The notes under the pieces were generated by a model that was not told where the DNA came from, searched no databases, and was given only the letters and a program-made list of their open reading frames with translations. A stretch of 64,000 bases of DNA from Mycolicibacterium neworleansense (GTDB lineage: Bacteria; Actinomycetota; Actinomycetes; Mycobacteriales; Mycobacteriaceae): assembly GCF_001245615.1 (NCBI RefSeq), contig NZ_CWKH01000003.1, positions 1,116,001 to 1,180,000 on the forward strand, written 5' to 3'. The position numbers and the translations under genes are program-made. Position 1 is the first letter of the stretch; each line of letters starts with the position of its first letter. Positions 9,300-17,853 of the stretch are shown here, piece by piece.

Positions 9300-9360
9300 G
9301 CCGAAACCGCATTCCAGCAGGGGACTACTCGCACTTTCTCTGCCGGAATGCCATTTCGGC
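9300..9360. repeat. 61-bp palindromic intergenic element, copy 1
   Basis: Two 21-base arms (9300-9320 and 9340-9360) pair at 18 of 21 positions around a 19-base loop containing ACTCGCACTTTCT. The same element, of identical length, occurs in opposite orientation at 42448-42508. It sits between the fadE33 stop and the aspB start, so it may act as a terminator or transcript-processing hairpin; no T-run follows. Confidence 0.8.
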
Positions 9361-9390
9361 GGTCAGATCGGCATTGTTAACCTCACTCCG

Positions 9391-10548
9391 ATGACCGACC
9401 ACGTCTCCCTGCGCGCCGGAATCCCACCGTTCCACGTCATGGACGTGTGGCTGGCCGCCGACGAGCGCCAGCGCACGCACGGTGACCTGGTCAACCTGTC
9501 GGCGGGGCAGCCCAGTGCCGGGGCACCGACGGCGGTGCGCGACGCCGCCGTCGCCGCCCTGCACCAGGGCTCGCTCGGCTACACCGTCGCACTCGGTCTC
9601 CCCGAGCTGCGCGCCGAGATCGCCGCGTCGTACCGCAAATACGGCGTCGAGGTCGGCATCGACGAGGTGGTGCTCACCACCGGATCCTCGGGCGGGTTCC
9701 TGCTGACGTTCCTGGCCTGTTTCGACGCCGGTGACCGGGTGGCGATCGCCAGTCCCGGCTACCCGTGTTACCGCAACATCCTCACCGCGCTCGGTTGCGA
9801 GGTCGTGGAGATCCCGTGCGGTCCCGAAACCCGGTTCCAGCCGACGGTCGCGATGCTCGACGCGCTCGATCCCCCGGTGGCCGGCGTGATCGTCGCCAGC
9901 CCGGCCAACCCCACCGGCACCGTCATCCCGCCGGCCGAGTTGGCGGCCATCGCTCGCTGGTGCGACGCGACAGACGTGCGGTTGATCAGCGACGAGGTCT
10001 ACCACGGCCTGGTCTACCCCGGCGCCCCCGAGACCAGCTGTGCCTGGGAAACCTCACGAAATGCCGTGGTGGTCAACAGCTTCTCGAAGTACTTCGCGAT
10101 GACCGGGTGGCGGCTGGGCTGGCTGCTGGTGCCCACCGGACTGCAGCGCGCGGTGGACCGGCTCACCGGAAACTTCACCATCTGCCCACCGGCCCTGGCC
10201 CAGCATGCCGCGGTGGCCGCGTTCACCCCGGAATCCCTGGCCGAGGCAGATGGCCTGCTGTCGCACTATGCCGACAACCGCACGCTGCTGCTCGACGGGC
10301 TGCGCGGCATCGGCATCGATCGCCTGGCCCCGACCGACGGCGCCTTCTACGTGTACGCCGACGTCAGCGATCACACCGAAGACTCCTTGGCCTGGTGCTC
10401 ACAGCTGTTGGCCGACACCGGCGTCGCGATCGCGCCCGGCATCGACTTCGACACCGTGCGGGGCGGCTCCTATGTTCGGCTGTCGTTCGCCGGGCCGACG
10501 AGCGATATCGAAGAGGCGTTGCGCCGCATCGCTGCCTGGTTGCGGTAG
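9391..10548 (+). CDS. aspB: PLP-dependent aminotransferase AspB-like
   Basis: 385 aa fold-type I class I/II aminotransferase. It has the SPANPTGTV motif, the SDEVYHGL aspartate and tyrosine region, and the PLP Schiff-base lysine K233 in NSFSKYFAMTGWR. The open frame extends upstream through the palindromic repeat and into fadE33, but ATG 9391 gives a family-like N-terminus. It occupies the position of Rv3565 after fadE33. A role in steroid breakdown is not obvious; separation from fadE33 by a hairpin suggests independent expression. Amino-acid specificity cannot be told. Confidence 0.85.
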   Translation: MTDHVSLRAGIPPFHVMDVWLAADERQRTHGDLVNLSAGQPSAGAPTAVRDAAVAALHQGSLGYTVALGLPELRAEIAASYRKYGVEVGIDEVVLTTGSSGGFLLTFLACFDAGDRVAIASPGYPCYRNILTALGCEVVEIPCGPETRFQPTVAMLDALDPPVAGVIVASPANPTGTVIPPAELAAIARWCDATDVRLISDEVYHGLVYPGAPETSCAWETSRNAVVVNSFSKYFAMTGWRLGWLLVPTGLQRAVDRLTGNFTICPPALAQHAAVAAFTPESLAEADGLLSHYADNRTLLLDGLRGIGIDRLAPTDGAFYVYADVSDHTEDSLAWCSQLLADTGVAIAPGIDFDTVRGGSYVRLSFAGPTSDIEEALRRIAAWLR

Positions 10549-10561
10549 ATCTACTCTGCGG

Positions 10562-12496
10562 TCAGCGCTTCGGGCGCTGCGCCGCGTACCAGTCCAGCAG
10601 GTCCGGGTTGTCGACCGCACTGCGCTCGACGACCTTGGCCGCATCGGCGCCCTGGAACAGCTTCTTGATCGGGACTTCGAGTTTCTTGCCGGTGCGGGTG
10701 TGCGGGATGCCCGGGGCGACGAGGATGTCGTCGGGTACGTGGCGCGGGGAGACCTCGGTGCGGATGGTCTGAATGATCTTGTCCCGCACCGCCTCCGTGA
10801 GTTCGACGCCTTCGGCCAGCACCACGAACAGCGGCATCCAGTAGCCGCCGTCAGGCTGTTCGGCCCCGATCACCAGGGCCTCGGCGATCTCGGGCAGCCG
10901 TTCCACCGACTGGTAGATGTCGGCGCTGCCCATGCGGATGCCGTTGCGGTTCAACGTGGAGTCCGACCGCCCGTGCACGACGACGCTGTCGTGGTCGGTG
11001 ATGGTGATCCAGTCGCCGTGCCGCCACACGCCCGGGAACATCTCGAAATAGGCGTCGCGGTAACGGGATCCGTCAGCGTCGTTCCAGAAGCCGATCGGCA
11101 TCGAGGGCAGCGGCTTGGTGATCACCAGCTCGCCGACCTCCCCGCGGACCGGATTGCCCGACTCGTCCCAGGCATCCACGGCCGCGCCGAGATAACGCGC
11201 CGACAGCTCGCCCGGCCACACAGGAACGGTCGGCGCACCACCGATGAACGCCGACACCACGTCGGTGCCGCCGCTGATCGAGGCGACCTGAACCCGCTCA
11301 CCGACGTTGTCGCGCAACCACAGCGCCGACGACGGCGGCAGCGACGATCCGGTGATGCCCACGGTTTTCAGTGCCGACAAGTCGTGCTCGTCGCGGGGCA
11401 CCGCGCCGGCCTTCGCACAGGCCAGCACATAACCGGGGCTGGTTCCCAGAACCGTCGCATGCACGGTCGCGGCGATGTTCCACAGGGCATCGGCCGTCGG
11501 ATACGTCGGGCTGCCCTCGTAACAGACGATGGTGGCCCCGACCAGCAGCCCTGCCACCTGGAAGTTCCACATCATCCAGCTCGGGCTGGTGTACCAGAAG
11601 AACGTGTCGTCAGGGCCGATGTCGGACTGCAGCGACACCGCCTTGAGGTGTTCGAGCAGCACACCGCCGTGGCCGTGCATGATGCCCTTCGGCAGGCCGG
11701 TGGTGCCCGACGAGTACAGGACCCACAGTGGGTGATCGAAATCGACCGGTGTCGTGGCCAATTCGGCCTTGCCGGCCGTCGCCGACTCCCAGTCCAGCCA
11801 ATCCTCGCGGGCCGCACCGAGCCGGGACACCAGCACCGAGGCCTTCAGCGTGGGCAGGCCGTCGCGCACCGCGGCGATGTCTGCGCTCTTGTCGTGGGAC
11901 TTGCCCCCGAAGCGGTAGCCGTCGGCGGTGACCAACACGGTCGGCTCCAACTGGCCGAGCCGGTCCAGCGCCGCCTTGGCGGTGTAGTCCTGGCCGCAGG
12001 CACTCCAGATCGCGCCGATGCTGGCGGTGGCCAGGAAGGCGATGATGGCCTCGGCGATGTTGGGCAGGTAGCCGACCACCCGGTCCCCCGGCTGCACTCC
12101 GAGCGACCGCAGGGTATGCGCGAAAGCCGCCGTGCGGCGCAGCAATTCGGCCCAGGCCAGCTCAGTGACCTCGCCGCCTTCGGCGACCGTGAGGATGGCG
12201 GGCCGGTCGGTGCGAGCCTGACGGGCGATCTGGTCGACGTAGTTGAGCCGGGCACCGGGAAACCACCGGACGCCGGGCATCTGGTCGCCGGAGAGCACCT
12301 GCTCCGGCCGGTCACCCAGGTCGAAGTAGTCCCAGAGTGCACCCCAGAACGCCGCCGGATCATCGACGGACCACTGCCACAGACTCTGATAGTCGGGGGC
12401 GCTGATTCCGGTGCGGGATTCGACGAACCGGGCGAAGTCGGTGACCCGGGCGGCCTCGATACCTTCCGGAGTCGGTTCCCACTGCGGTTCATTCAT
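10562..12496 (-). CDS. aacS: Acetoacetyl-CoA synthetase
   Basis: 644 aa adenylate-forming ligase of the AcsA/AacS type. It has the P-loop YSSGTTGLPKGI, the N-terminal ACAS segment with DYQSLWQWSVDDPAAFW, and the C-terminal TRTGKKLEVPIKKL with the conserved catalytic lysine. The ATG at 12496 overlaps the dehydrogenase stop (ATGA); the frame stays open further upstream through that gene but is antisense-like there. The enzyme activates acetoacetate for entry into acetyl-CoA metabolism. With the upstream 3-hydroxybutyrate dehydrogenase and transporter it forms a complete ketone-body utilisation operon. Confidence 0.9.
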   Translation of the reverse strand: MNEPQWEPTPEGIEAARVTDFARFVESRTGISAPDYQSLWQWSVDDPAAFWGALWDYFDLGDRPEQVLSGDQMPGVRWFPGARLNYVDQIARQARTDRPAILTVAEGGEVTELAWAELLRRTAAFAHTLRSLGVQPGDRVVGYLPNIAEAIIAFLATASIGAIWSACGQDYTAKAALDRLGQLEPTVLVTADGYRFGGKSHDKSADIAAVRDGLPTLKASVLVSRLGAAREDWLDWESATAGKAELATTPVDFDHPLWVLYSSGTTGLPKGIMHGHGGVLLEHLKAVSLQSDIGPDDTFFWYTSPSWMMWNFQVAGLLVGATIVCYEGSPTYPTADALWNIAATVHATVLGTSPGYVLACAKAGAVPRDEHDLSALKTVGITGSSLPPSSALWLRDNVGERVQVASISGGTDVVSAFIGGAPTVPVWPGELSARYLGAAVDAWDESGNPVRGEVGELVITKPLPSMPIGFWNDADGSRYRDAYFEMFPGVWRHGDWITITDHDSVVVHGRSDSTLNRNGIRMGSADIYQSVERLPEIAEALVIGAEQPDGGYWMPLFVVLAEGVELTEAVRDKIIQTIRTEVSPRHVPDDILVAPGIPHTRTGKKLEVPIKKLFQGADAAKVVERSAVDNPDLLDWYAAQRPKR

Positions 12497-13239
12497 CGTG
12501 CGCTCCACCCACCATCCATCGTGTACGACGCCCCGGTCACCATCCGGGCATTCGGCGACGCCAGCCAACCTACCAACGCGCCGACCTCTTCCGGCTCGAC
12601 CAATTGCTTGACCGCGCTTTCCTTGAGCAGTACGTCGGCCAGCACATCCTGCTCGGGAATGCCGTGGATGCGTGCCTGATCGGCGATCTGCTTGGTCACC
12701 AGCGGAGTGCGCACGTAGCCGGGATTGACGCAATTGCTCGTCACCCCGTGCGGGCCGCCCTCCAGCGCGGTCACCTTCGACAGGCCCTCCAGCGCATGTT
12801 TGGCCGTGACGTAACCGGACTTGAACTCCGAGGCGCGAAGCCCATGGACCGAGGAGATGTTGACGACACGACCGAACCCCTGGGCATACATGTGCGGCAG
12901 GGCCGCGCGGATCAACAGGAACGGCGCCTCGACCATCAACGTCATCAGCATCCGGAACCGCTCGGGCGGAAACTCCTGGATCGGGTGGATGCTCTGCACC
13001 CCGGCGTTGTTCACCAGGATGTCGCAGTCCAGTTGCAGCGCCTCCAGGGCTCCCACGTCGAGAAGATCGACCGCCCAGGACTTTCCACCGATCTCGTCGG
13101 CCACGGCAGCCGCAGCGGGTCCGTTGATGTCGGCCACCGTAACCACCGCCCCGCGAGCCGCGAGCTCGCGGGCACAGGCCGCACCGATCCCACTCGCCGC
13201 CCCGGTGACCAGGGCTGTGCGGCCGGCCAGATCGCTCAT
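12493..13239 (-). CDS. bdhA: 3-hydroxybutyrate dehydrogenase (SDR)
   Basis: 248 aa classical SDR with TGAASGIG, NNAG, and a catalytic Tyr-Lys in GYVTAKHALEG. The PGYVRTPLVTKQIADQA segment is typical of bacterial D-3-hydroxybutyrate dehydrogenases. It lies between a metabolite/H+ symporter and acetoacetyl-CoA synthetase, with ATGA overlaps on both sides, so it should convert imported 3-hydroxybutyrate to acetoacetate with NAD+. The symbol is by function; substrate has not been shown for this protein. Confidence 0.85.
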   Translation of the reverse strand: MSDLAGRTALVTGAASGIGAACARELAARGAVVTVADINGPAAAAVADEIGGKSWAVDLLDVGALEALQLDCDILVNNAGVQSIHPIQEFPPERFRMLMTLMVEAPFLLIRAALPHMYAQGFGRVVNISSVHGLRASEFKSGYVTAKHALEGLSKVTALEGGPHGVTSNCVNPGYVRTPLVTKQIADQARIHGIPEQDVLADVLLKESAVKQLVEPEEVGALVGWLASPNARMVTGASYTMDGGWSAR

Positions 13240-14564
13240 GCCGCGGACCGTTGCAGGTCGGCCGCGTCGATGTCGGCCAGGTCCACACCCTTGGTCTCAC
13301 GGGTGAACGCCAGCGCGATCAGCGTCACCAGCGCGGCCAGCGCGAGGTACACCGCGATCGGCACCGAGGAGGCGTAGGTCTTCAGCAACCACACGGCGAT
13401 GATCGGGGCCAGCGAACCGGCAGCGATCGACGTGACCTGATAGCCAAGGGAGACACCGGAATACCGCATCCGGGTGGGGAACATCTCGGACATCAGCGCG
13501 GGCTGCGGCGCATACATCAGGGCATGGATCACCAGGCCCAGCGTGATCGCCCCGATCACCGGCAGGTACTGACCGCTGTCCATCATCGGATAGGCGAAGA
13601 AGCCCCAGCAGGCTGCGCCTACGGCGCCGACGAAGTACACCGGGCGACGGCCGTAACGGTCCGACAGCGCCCCGACCGTCGGGATGGCCACCAGGTGCAC
13701 GGTGTGGGCGATGAGCAGCCACCACAGGATGTCGCTGGTATCGGAGTGCACATGCTCCTTGAGATAGGTGATCGAGAACGTGACCACCAGGTAGTACATG
13801 ATGTTCTCGCCGAAACGCAGGCCCATCGCGGTGAACACCCCACGCGGATAGCGCTTGAGCACCTCGATCGCGCTGAACGAGCTGGCCTTGATCTGCTCGG
13901 CTTCCTGTTGGGCCGCAACGAAAATCGGTGCATCGGTGACCTTGGTTCGGATGTAATAGCCGATCAGCACCACCACCGCCGACAGCCAGAACGCCACCCG
14001 CCAACCCCAGGACAGGAACGCATCGGCGCTGAGCAGCCCGTTGAGGAGCAGCAACACCACGGTGGCGAGCATGTTGCCCACCGGCACGCCGGCCTGCGGC
14101 CAACTGGCCCAGAACCCCCGCGACCGGTTCGGGCTGTGCTCGGCCACCAGCAACACCGCGCCGCCCCACTCGCCGCCGACGGCGAAACCCTGCAGGAAGC
14201 GCAGGATCACCAGCAGGATGGGAGCCAGGTAGCCGATCTGTGCGTAGGTCGGTAGGCAGCCCATCAGGAACGTGGCCAGGCCGACGAGTATCAAGCTGAA
14301 CTGCAGTAGCTTCTTGCGCCCGAACTTGTCGCCGTAATGCCCGAACACGAGGCCGCCGAGCGGGCGGGCCAGGAAGCCGATGGCATACGTGCCGAAGGCC
14401 GCCATGATGGCGTCCAGCTCATTGCCGCCCTGCGGGAAGAACAACTTGTTGAACACCAGGGTGGCGGCGGTTCCGTACAGGAAGAACTCGTACCACTCGA
14501 CCACCGTGCCCGCCATCGAGGCGGCGACGACGCGGCGCAAACCGGTCGTATTGGGCGCGCTCAT
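13236..14564 (-). CDS. MFS transporter, metabolite:H+ symporter family
   Basis: 442 aa, about 12 membrane helices, with the family hallmarks VVEWYEFFLYG in helix 1 and GHYGDKFGRKK in the loop between helices 2 and 3. This places it in the MHS group (ShiA/KgtP/ProP-like) of proton symporters for small carboxylates and zwitterions. ATG 14564 is preceded by AGAAGGAGAG, a strong ribosome-binding site. It is the first gene of the operon with bdhA and aacS, so 3-hydroxybutyrate or acetoacetate is the likely substrate (inference). A LysR gene is transcribed divergently. Confidence 0.85.
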   Translation of the reverse strand: MSAPNTTGLRRVVAASMAGTVVEWYEFFLYGTAATLVFNKLFFPQGGNELDAIMAAFGTYAIGFLARPLGGLVFGHYGDKFGRKKLLQFSLILVGLATFLMGCLPTYAQIGYLAPILLVILRFLQGFAVGGEWGGAVLLVAEHSPNRSRGFWASWPQAGVPVGNMLATVVLLLLNGLLSADAFLSWGWRVAFWLSAVVVLIGYYIRTKVTDAPIFVAAQQEAEQIKASSFSAIEVLKRYPRGVFTAMGLRFGENIMYYLVVTFSITYLKEHVHSDTSDILWWLLIAHTVHLVAIPTVGALSDRYGRRPVYFVGAVGAACWGFFAYPMMDSGQYLPVIGAITLGLVIHALMYAPQPALMSEMFPTRMRYSGVSLGYQVTSIAAGSLAPIIAVWLLKTYASSVPIAVYLALAALVTLIALAFTRETKGVDLADIDAADLQRSAA

Positions 14565-14665
14565 CCGCGGCTCTCCTTCTGGGCTTGATATGACCTGGAC
14601 CACAATCCCTCGGTGAGTATTCATGCACGCCGAAGCGTCCGCAATGGGTAAAACCGCACCAACAG

Positions 14666-14681
14666 TCTGCAAAAATGCAGA
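14666..14681. promoter_or_regulatory. Likely LysR-regulator operator
   Basis: TCTGCA-AAAA-TGCAGA is a perfect palindrome with 6-bp arms, one base before the LysR gene ATG and about 100 bases from the transporter start. Its place in the divergent promoter fits an autoregulatory LysR site. Confidence 0.55.
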
Positions 14682-14682
14682 T

Positions 14683-15594
14683 ATGGATGGTGCGCAAAGG
14701 CCCGGCCGCCCGAGCGCGGACGATCTGCTCGTCCTACTGGCGGTCGGGCGGTCCGGCCGCTACACCGCGGCCGCCGATGAGCTGGGCATCAACCACACCA
14801 CGATCTCGCGCCGCATCGCCGCGCTCGAGCAGGCCATCGGGGGCCGGGTGCTGACCCGGGCCGGCGGCGGGTGGGAACTCACCGACCTCGGCCGCGAGGC
14901 ACTGGCCGCCGCCGAAGCCGTCGAGTCCGCGGTGTCCGCGCTGGGCGCCTCCGGGGCCCGGCAACTCGAGGGCGTGGTGCGGATCTCGGCAACCGACGGC
15001 TTCAGCGCGTACATCGCCGCGCCCGCGGCGGCCCAGGTGCAACGTCGTCACCCCCGACTGACGGTCGAGATCGTGACCGCCACCCGGCGTGCCTCCCAAC
15101 AGCGTTCGAGCCTGGACCTCGAGATCGTCGTGGGGGCGCCGCAGGTTCGGCGCGCCGAGGCGATCCGACTGGGTGACTACTGCCTGGGTCTCTACGGCTC
15201 ACGGGACTACCTCGCCGAGCACGGCACCCCGGCCGACGTCGCGGACCTCGCACGCTTCCCGCTGGTCTACTTCATCGACTCGATGCTGCAGGTCGACGAT
15301 TTGGACATGGCCACCAGCTTTGCGCCCACCATGCGCGAATCGGTGACGTCGACCAACGTGTTCGTCCACGTCGAGGCCACCCGCGCCGCGGCGGGCCTTG
15401 GCCTGCTGCCGTGTTTCATGGCCGACCGGCACGAGGACCTGGTGCGGGTACTGCCCGCAGAGCTGTCGGTTCGGTTGAGCTATTGGCTGGTGGCCCGGGC
15501 CGAAACGCTGCGCCGGCCGGTGGTGGCAGCGGTGGTCGAAGCCATCCACGACCGGATGTCCGACCAACAGGACGTGCTGTTGGGCACTCGCTGA
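14683..15594 (+). CDS. LysR family transcriptional regulator
   Basis: 303 aa. The N-terminal winged HTH (about 10-70) contains the recognition segment YTAAADELGINHTTISRRIAALE, followed by a LysR substrate-binding domain. ATG 14683 is chosen because it gives a normal N-terminus directly before the HTH; in-frame ATGs at 14623 and 14644 would place the palindrome 14666-14681 inside the coding sequence. It is divergent from the hydroxybutyrate operon and presumably activates it in response to a carboxylate ligand (inference). Confidence 0.82.
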   Translation: MDGAQRPGRPSADDLLVLLAVGRSGRYTAAADELGINHTTISRRIAALEQAIGGRVLTRAGGGWELTDLGREALAAAEAVESAVSALGASGARQLEGVVRISATDGFSAYIAAPAAAQVQRRHPRLTVEIVTATRRASQQRSSLDLEIVVGAPQVRRAEAIRLGDYCLGLYGSRDYLAEHGTPADVADLARFPLVYFIDSMLQVDDLDMATSFAPTMRESVTSTNVFVHVEATRAAAGLGLLPCFMADRHEDLVRVLPAELSVRLSYWLVARAETLRRPVVAAVVEAIHDRMSDQQDVLLGTR

Positions 15595-15609
15595 TGCAGA
15601 GTGAGCGGT

Positions 15610-16380
15610 ATGCCATTCATCGAGCACGATCGCGGGCGGGCCTACTACCGGCACTGGGCCGTACCCGAACCCCGCGCGGCCGTCGTCTTCCTGCACGGGT
15701 TCGGTGAACACGGCGGGGTCTACCACCGCTACGGTTTCGCACTCAACGCCGCCGGCATCGACCTGTGGGCGGTCGACCAGTTCGGGCACGGCCTGACCCC
15801 GGGGACGCGCGGGGATTTCGGCTCGATCGAGGACAGTTCGTCGCTGGCCGAGGCGCTCACCGTGCTCGCCGAGCGTGAGACCCCGGACATCCCGCTGGTG
15901 GCACAAGGACATTCATTCGGGTCGGTGGTGACGCTGTTCCGGCTTCTCGGTCAACCCGACCGCTACCGAGCCGGCATCATCTCCGGCGCCCCGCTGGTCC
16001 CGATACCCGAAATGCTCGACAAGGACACGTCATTGGACCTGGACCCGAGCTGGCTCTCGTCGGATCCGTTCTACCTGGACGCCCTCGAAAACGACCCGTT
16101 GGCCTTCGTCGACGCCGACGGGGCCGCGCTCACCCGCGAGCTGGACCGGGCCTGGGACCGCTTCGGCGCAGAACTGCCCAAGCTCACGGTGCCCACCCTG
16201 GCGCTGCACGGCTCGGCCGACGTGATCGCCCCGGCCGACGCGGTCAAGGCCTATTCGGGACAGATAGAACCCTTGCAGTTCAAGGAATTTCCGGGCAGAC
16301 GCCATGACATCCTCAACGAGGATGTGCACCGCGAGGTGGCGACGGACATCGTGGCGTTCATCGACGCGCAGATCGGCTAA
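15610..16380 (+). CDS. Alpha/beta hydrolase, monoacylglycerol lipase-like
   Basis: 256 aa alpha/beta hydrolase. It shows the oxyanion HGFGEHGG, the nucleophile elbow GHSFG with catalytic Ser, the acid segment LHGSADVIAP and the His in RRHDILNE. This pattern fits the monoacylglycerol lipase (lysophospholipase-like) family. No signal peptide or lid insertion of note is seen, so it is probably cytosolic. ATG 15610 is preferred; an in-frame GTG lies at 15601, and neither has a strong ribosome-binding site. The 3' end overlaps the convergent TetR gene by 4 bases. Confidence 0.8.
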   Translation: MPFIEHDRGRAYYRHWAVPEPRAAVVFLHGFGEHGGVYHRYGFALNAAGIDLWAVDQFGHGLTPGTRGDFGSIEDSSSLAEALTVLAERETPDIPLVAQGHSFGSVVTLFRLLGQPDRYRAGIISGAPLVPIPEMLDKDTSLDLDPSWLSSDPFYLDALENDPLAFVDADGAALTRELDRAWDRFGAELPKLTVPTLALHGSADVIAPADAVKAYSGQIEPLQFKEFPGRRHDILNEDVHREVATDIVAFIDAQIG

Positions 16381-16937
16381 CGCCGCGCCTCGTACCCCGC
16401 GGTGAGCCAGTAGACAGTCCGGTCGAGGCTGGGCAGGATCTCGGTGATCGCGATCTCGCCCGCGGTGAACCGGCCGACCAGCCCGAAGACCAGGCTCATC
16501 AGGATGGTGTCGAGGTCGTGCACGAACTCCTCGTCGACCCCGGCCAGGATCGACAGGCCCGCGGGAACCACCGCGTCGAGCCCACGGCGCTCCAGCCGGT
16601 CCCCACCCGGTGCCGCCCTCGCCCGCGAGTATGCCCTGAGCATGTCGGGGTGCTTCTCCCACGGCTCGAAGATCGTGCGGAACATCCGCATCAGCGCCTC
16701 GTACAGCGACTCCCCCGGTGCGCGCGTCTGACCGGCCACACCCGAGTACCGGTTCTCCGCCATCCACGAATCAAGCGCGGCCAGGATCAACTCGTCGCGG
16801 GTGGAGTAGCGCTTGTAGATCGTGGCCAGCGAGGTCTTGGCCCGGCGCGCCACCTCCCGCAGTTGCACGGCCTCGTAGCCCTCGGACTCGAGTATCTCCA
16901 CGACGATGTCGAGGATCCGATCACGCTCATCTGCCAC
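16377..16937 (-). CDS. TetR family transcriptional regulator
   Basis: 186 aa with an N-terminal TetR HTH (VQLREVARRAKTSLATIYKRYSTRDELI, split here by the usual turn) and an all-helical ligand domain. It starts at GTG 16937. It is divergent from a four-gene SDR/CMD/aldehyde dehydrogenase operon, and the 85-base gap holds two GTAACnnnGTTAC operators. It is therefore the probable repressor of that operon and of itself. Ligand unknown. Confidence 0.85.
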   Translation of the reverse strand: MADERDRILDIVVEILESEGYEAVQLREVARRAKTSLATIYKRYSTRDELILAALDSWMAENRYSGVAGQTRAPGESLYEALMRMFRTIFEPWEKHPDMLRAYSRARAAPGGDRLERRGLDAVVPAGLSILAGVDEEFVHDLDTILMSLVFGLVGRFTAGEIAITEILPSLDRTVYWLTAGYEARR

Positions 16938-16963
16938 TTCGAGAACACCCTTGCCGCCGGAGA

Positions 16964-16976
16964 GTAACCACGTTAC
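16964..16976. promoter_or_regulatory. TetR operator, site 1
   Basis: GTAAC-CAC-GTTAC has perfect 5-bp arms and a 3-base spacer, between the divergent TetR and SDR genes. Its centre is 22 bases (two helical turns) from the centre of site 2, which has the same half-sites. Confidence 0.65.
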
Positions 16977-16983
16977 CGTACCG

Positions 16984-17000
16984 CTGTAACACGGTTACAG
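16984..17000. promoter_or_regulatory. TetR operator, site 2
   Basis: CTGTAAC-ACG-GTTACAG is a perfect palindrome with 7-bp arms and a 3-base spacer. It contains the same GTAACnnnGTTAC core as site 1 and lies just upstream of the SDR operon start at 17023. Confidence 0.7.
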
Positions 17001-17022
17001 CCATTCGGCGAAGCGAGGATCA

Positions 17023-17853
17023 ATGGGAAATCTGGACGGAAAAGTCGCCTTCATCACCGGGGTGGCCCGAGGTCAGGGACGCAGTCACGCGGTGACGCTT
17101 GCCGAGCAAGGCGCGTCCATCATCGGGGTGGACATCTGCGCGGATATCGCATCCAACCCGTACCCGATGGCCAGCCGCGACGAGCTCGACGAGACCATCG
17201 CCCTGGTCGAAGCGGCCGGCGGCAAGATGCTCGGTTCGGTCGCCGACGTGCGCGACTTCCACGCCGTCAAGAGCGCACTCGACGCGGGTGTCGAACAGTT
17301 CGGCCGACTGGACATCGTGCTCGCCAATGCCGGCGTCGCCCCCACCGCGTTTCGCGAAGTGACCATCGAAGAAGACCTCGAGATGTGGTCCGATGCGGTC
17401 GGCGTGAACCTGGTCGGCTCGTTCCACACCGCCAAGGCCGCCATTCCCCGCCTCATCGCAGGCGGACGAGGCGGGTCAATCGTGTTCACCAGTTCCACCG
17501 CCGGACTGCGCGGCTTCGGCGGGATGCAGGGCGGCGGCCTGGGCTATGCGGCGTCCAAGCACGGCATCGTCGGACTGATGCGTACCCTGTCCAATGCCCT
17601 TGCCCCGCACAGCATCCGGGTCAACACCGTGCACCCGACCGCGGTGAACACCATGATGGCGGTCAACCCGGCCATGACGGCGTTCCTGGAGAACTACCCC
17701 GACGGCGGTCCGCACCTGCAGAACCCGATGCCGGTCTCACTGCTCGAGCCCGAGGACATCAGCGCGACGATCAGCTACCTGGTTTCCGACGCTGCCAAAT
17801 ACGTCACCGGGGTCACCCTCCCCGTCGACGCCGGCTTCACGAACAAGCTCTGA
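17023..17853 (+). CDS. Mycofactocin-type SDR oxidoreductase
   Basis: 276 aa SDR of the actinobacterial group with the signature TGVARGQGRSHAVTLAEQGA and a long insertion after the second strand (YPMASRDELDETIALVEAAG). In known members, NAD is bound tightly and electrons pass to mycofactocin. The catalytic Tyr-Lys pair is in GYAASKHGI. It is first in a coupled operon and likely oxidises an alcohol to a ketone or aldehyde. The substrate is not evident. Two upstream operators belong to the divergent TetR. Confidence 0.85.
   Translation: MGNLDGKVAFITGVARGQGRSHAVTLAEQGASIIGVDICADIASNPYPMASRDELDETIALVEAAGGKMLGSVADVRDFHAVKSALDAGVEQFGRLDIVLANAGVAPTAFREVTIEEDLEMWSDAVGVNLVGSFHTAKAAIPRLIAGGRGGSIVFTSSTAGLRGFGGMQGGGLGYAASKHGIVGLMRTLSNALAPHSIRVNTVHPTAVNTMMAVNPAMTAFLENYPDGGPHLQNPMPVSLLEPEDISATISYLVSDAAKYVTGVTLPVDAGFTNKL

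Noticed and set aside
10205..12679. Plus-strand open frame of 824 codons
   Set aside because: It is the antisense of aspB's end and the aacS gene, with Arg/His/Gly-rich composition typical of GC-driven shadow frames and no domain motifs.
12497..13300. N-terminal extension of the acetoacetyl-CoA synthetase frame
   Set aside because: The extra codons run out of frame through the 3-hydroxybutyrate dehydrogenase gene; ATG 12496 overlaps that stop as ATGA and gives the family N-terminus.
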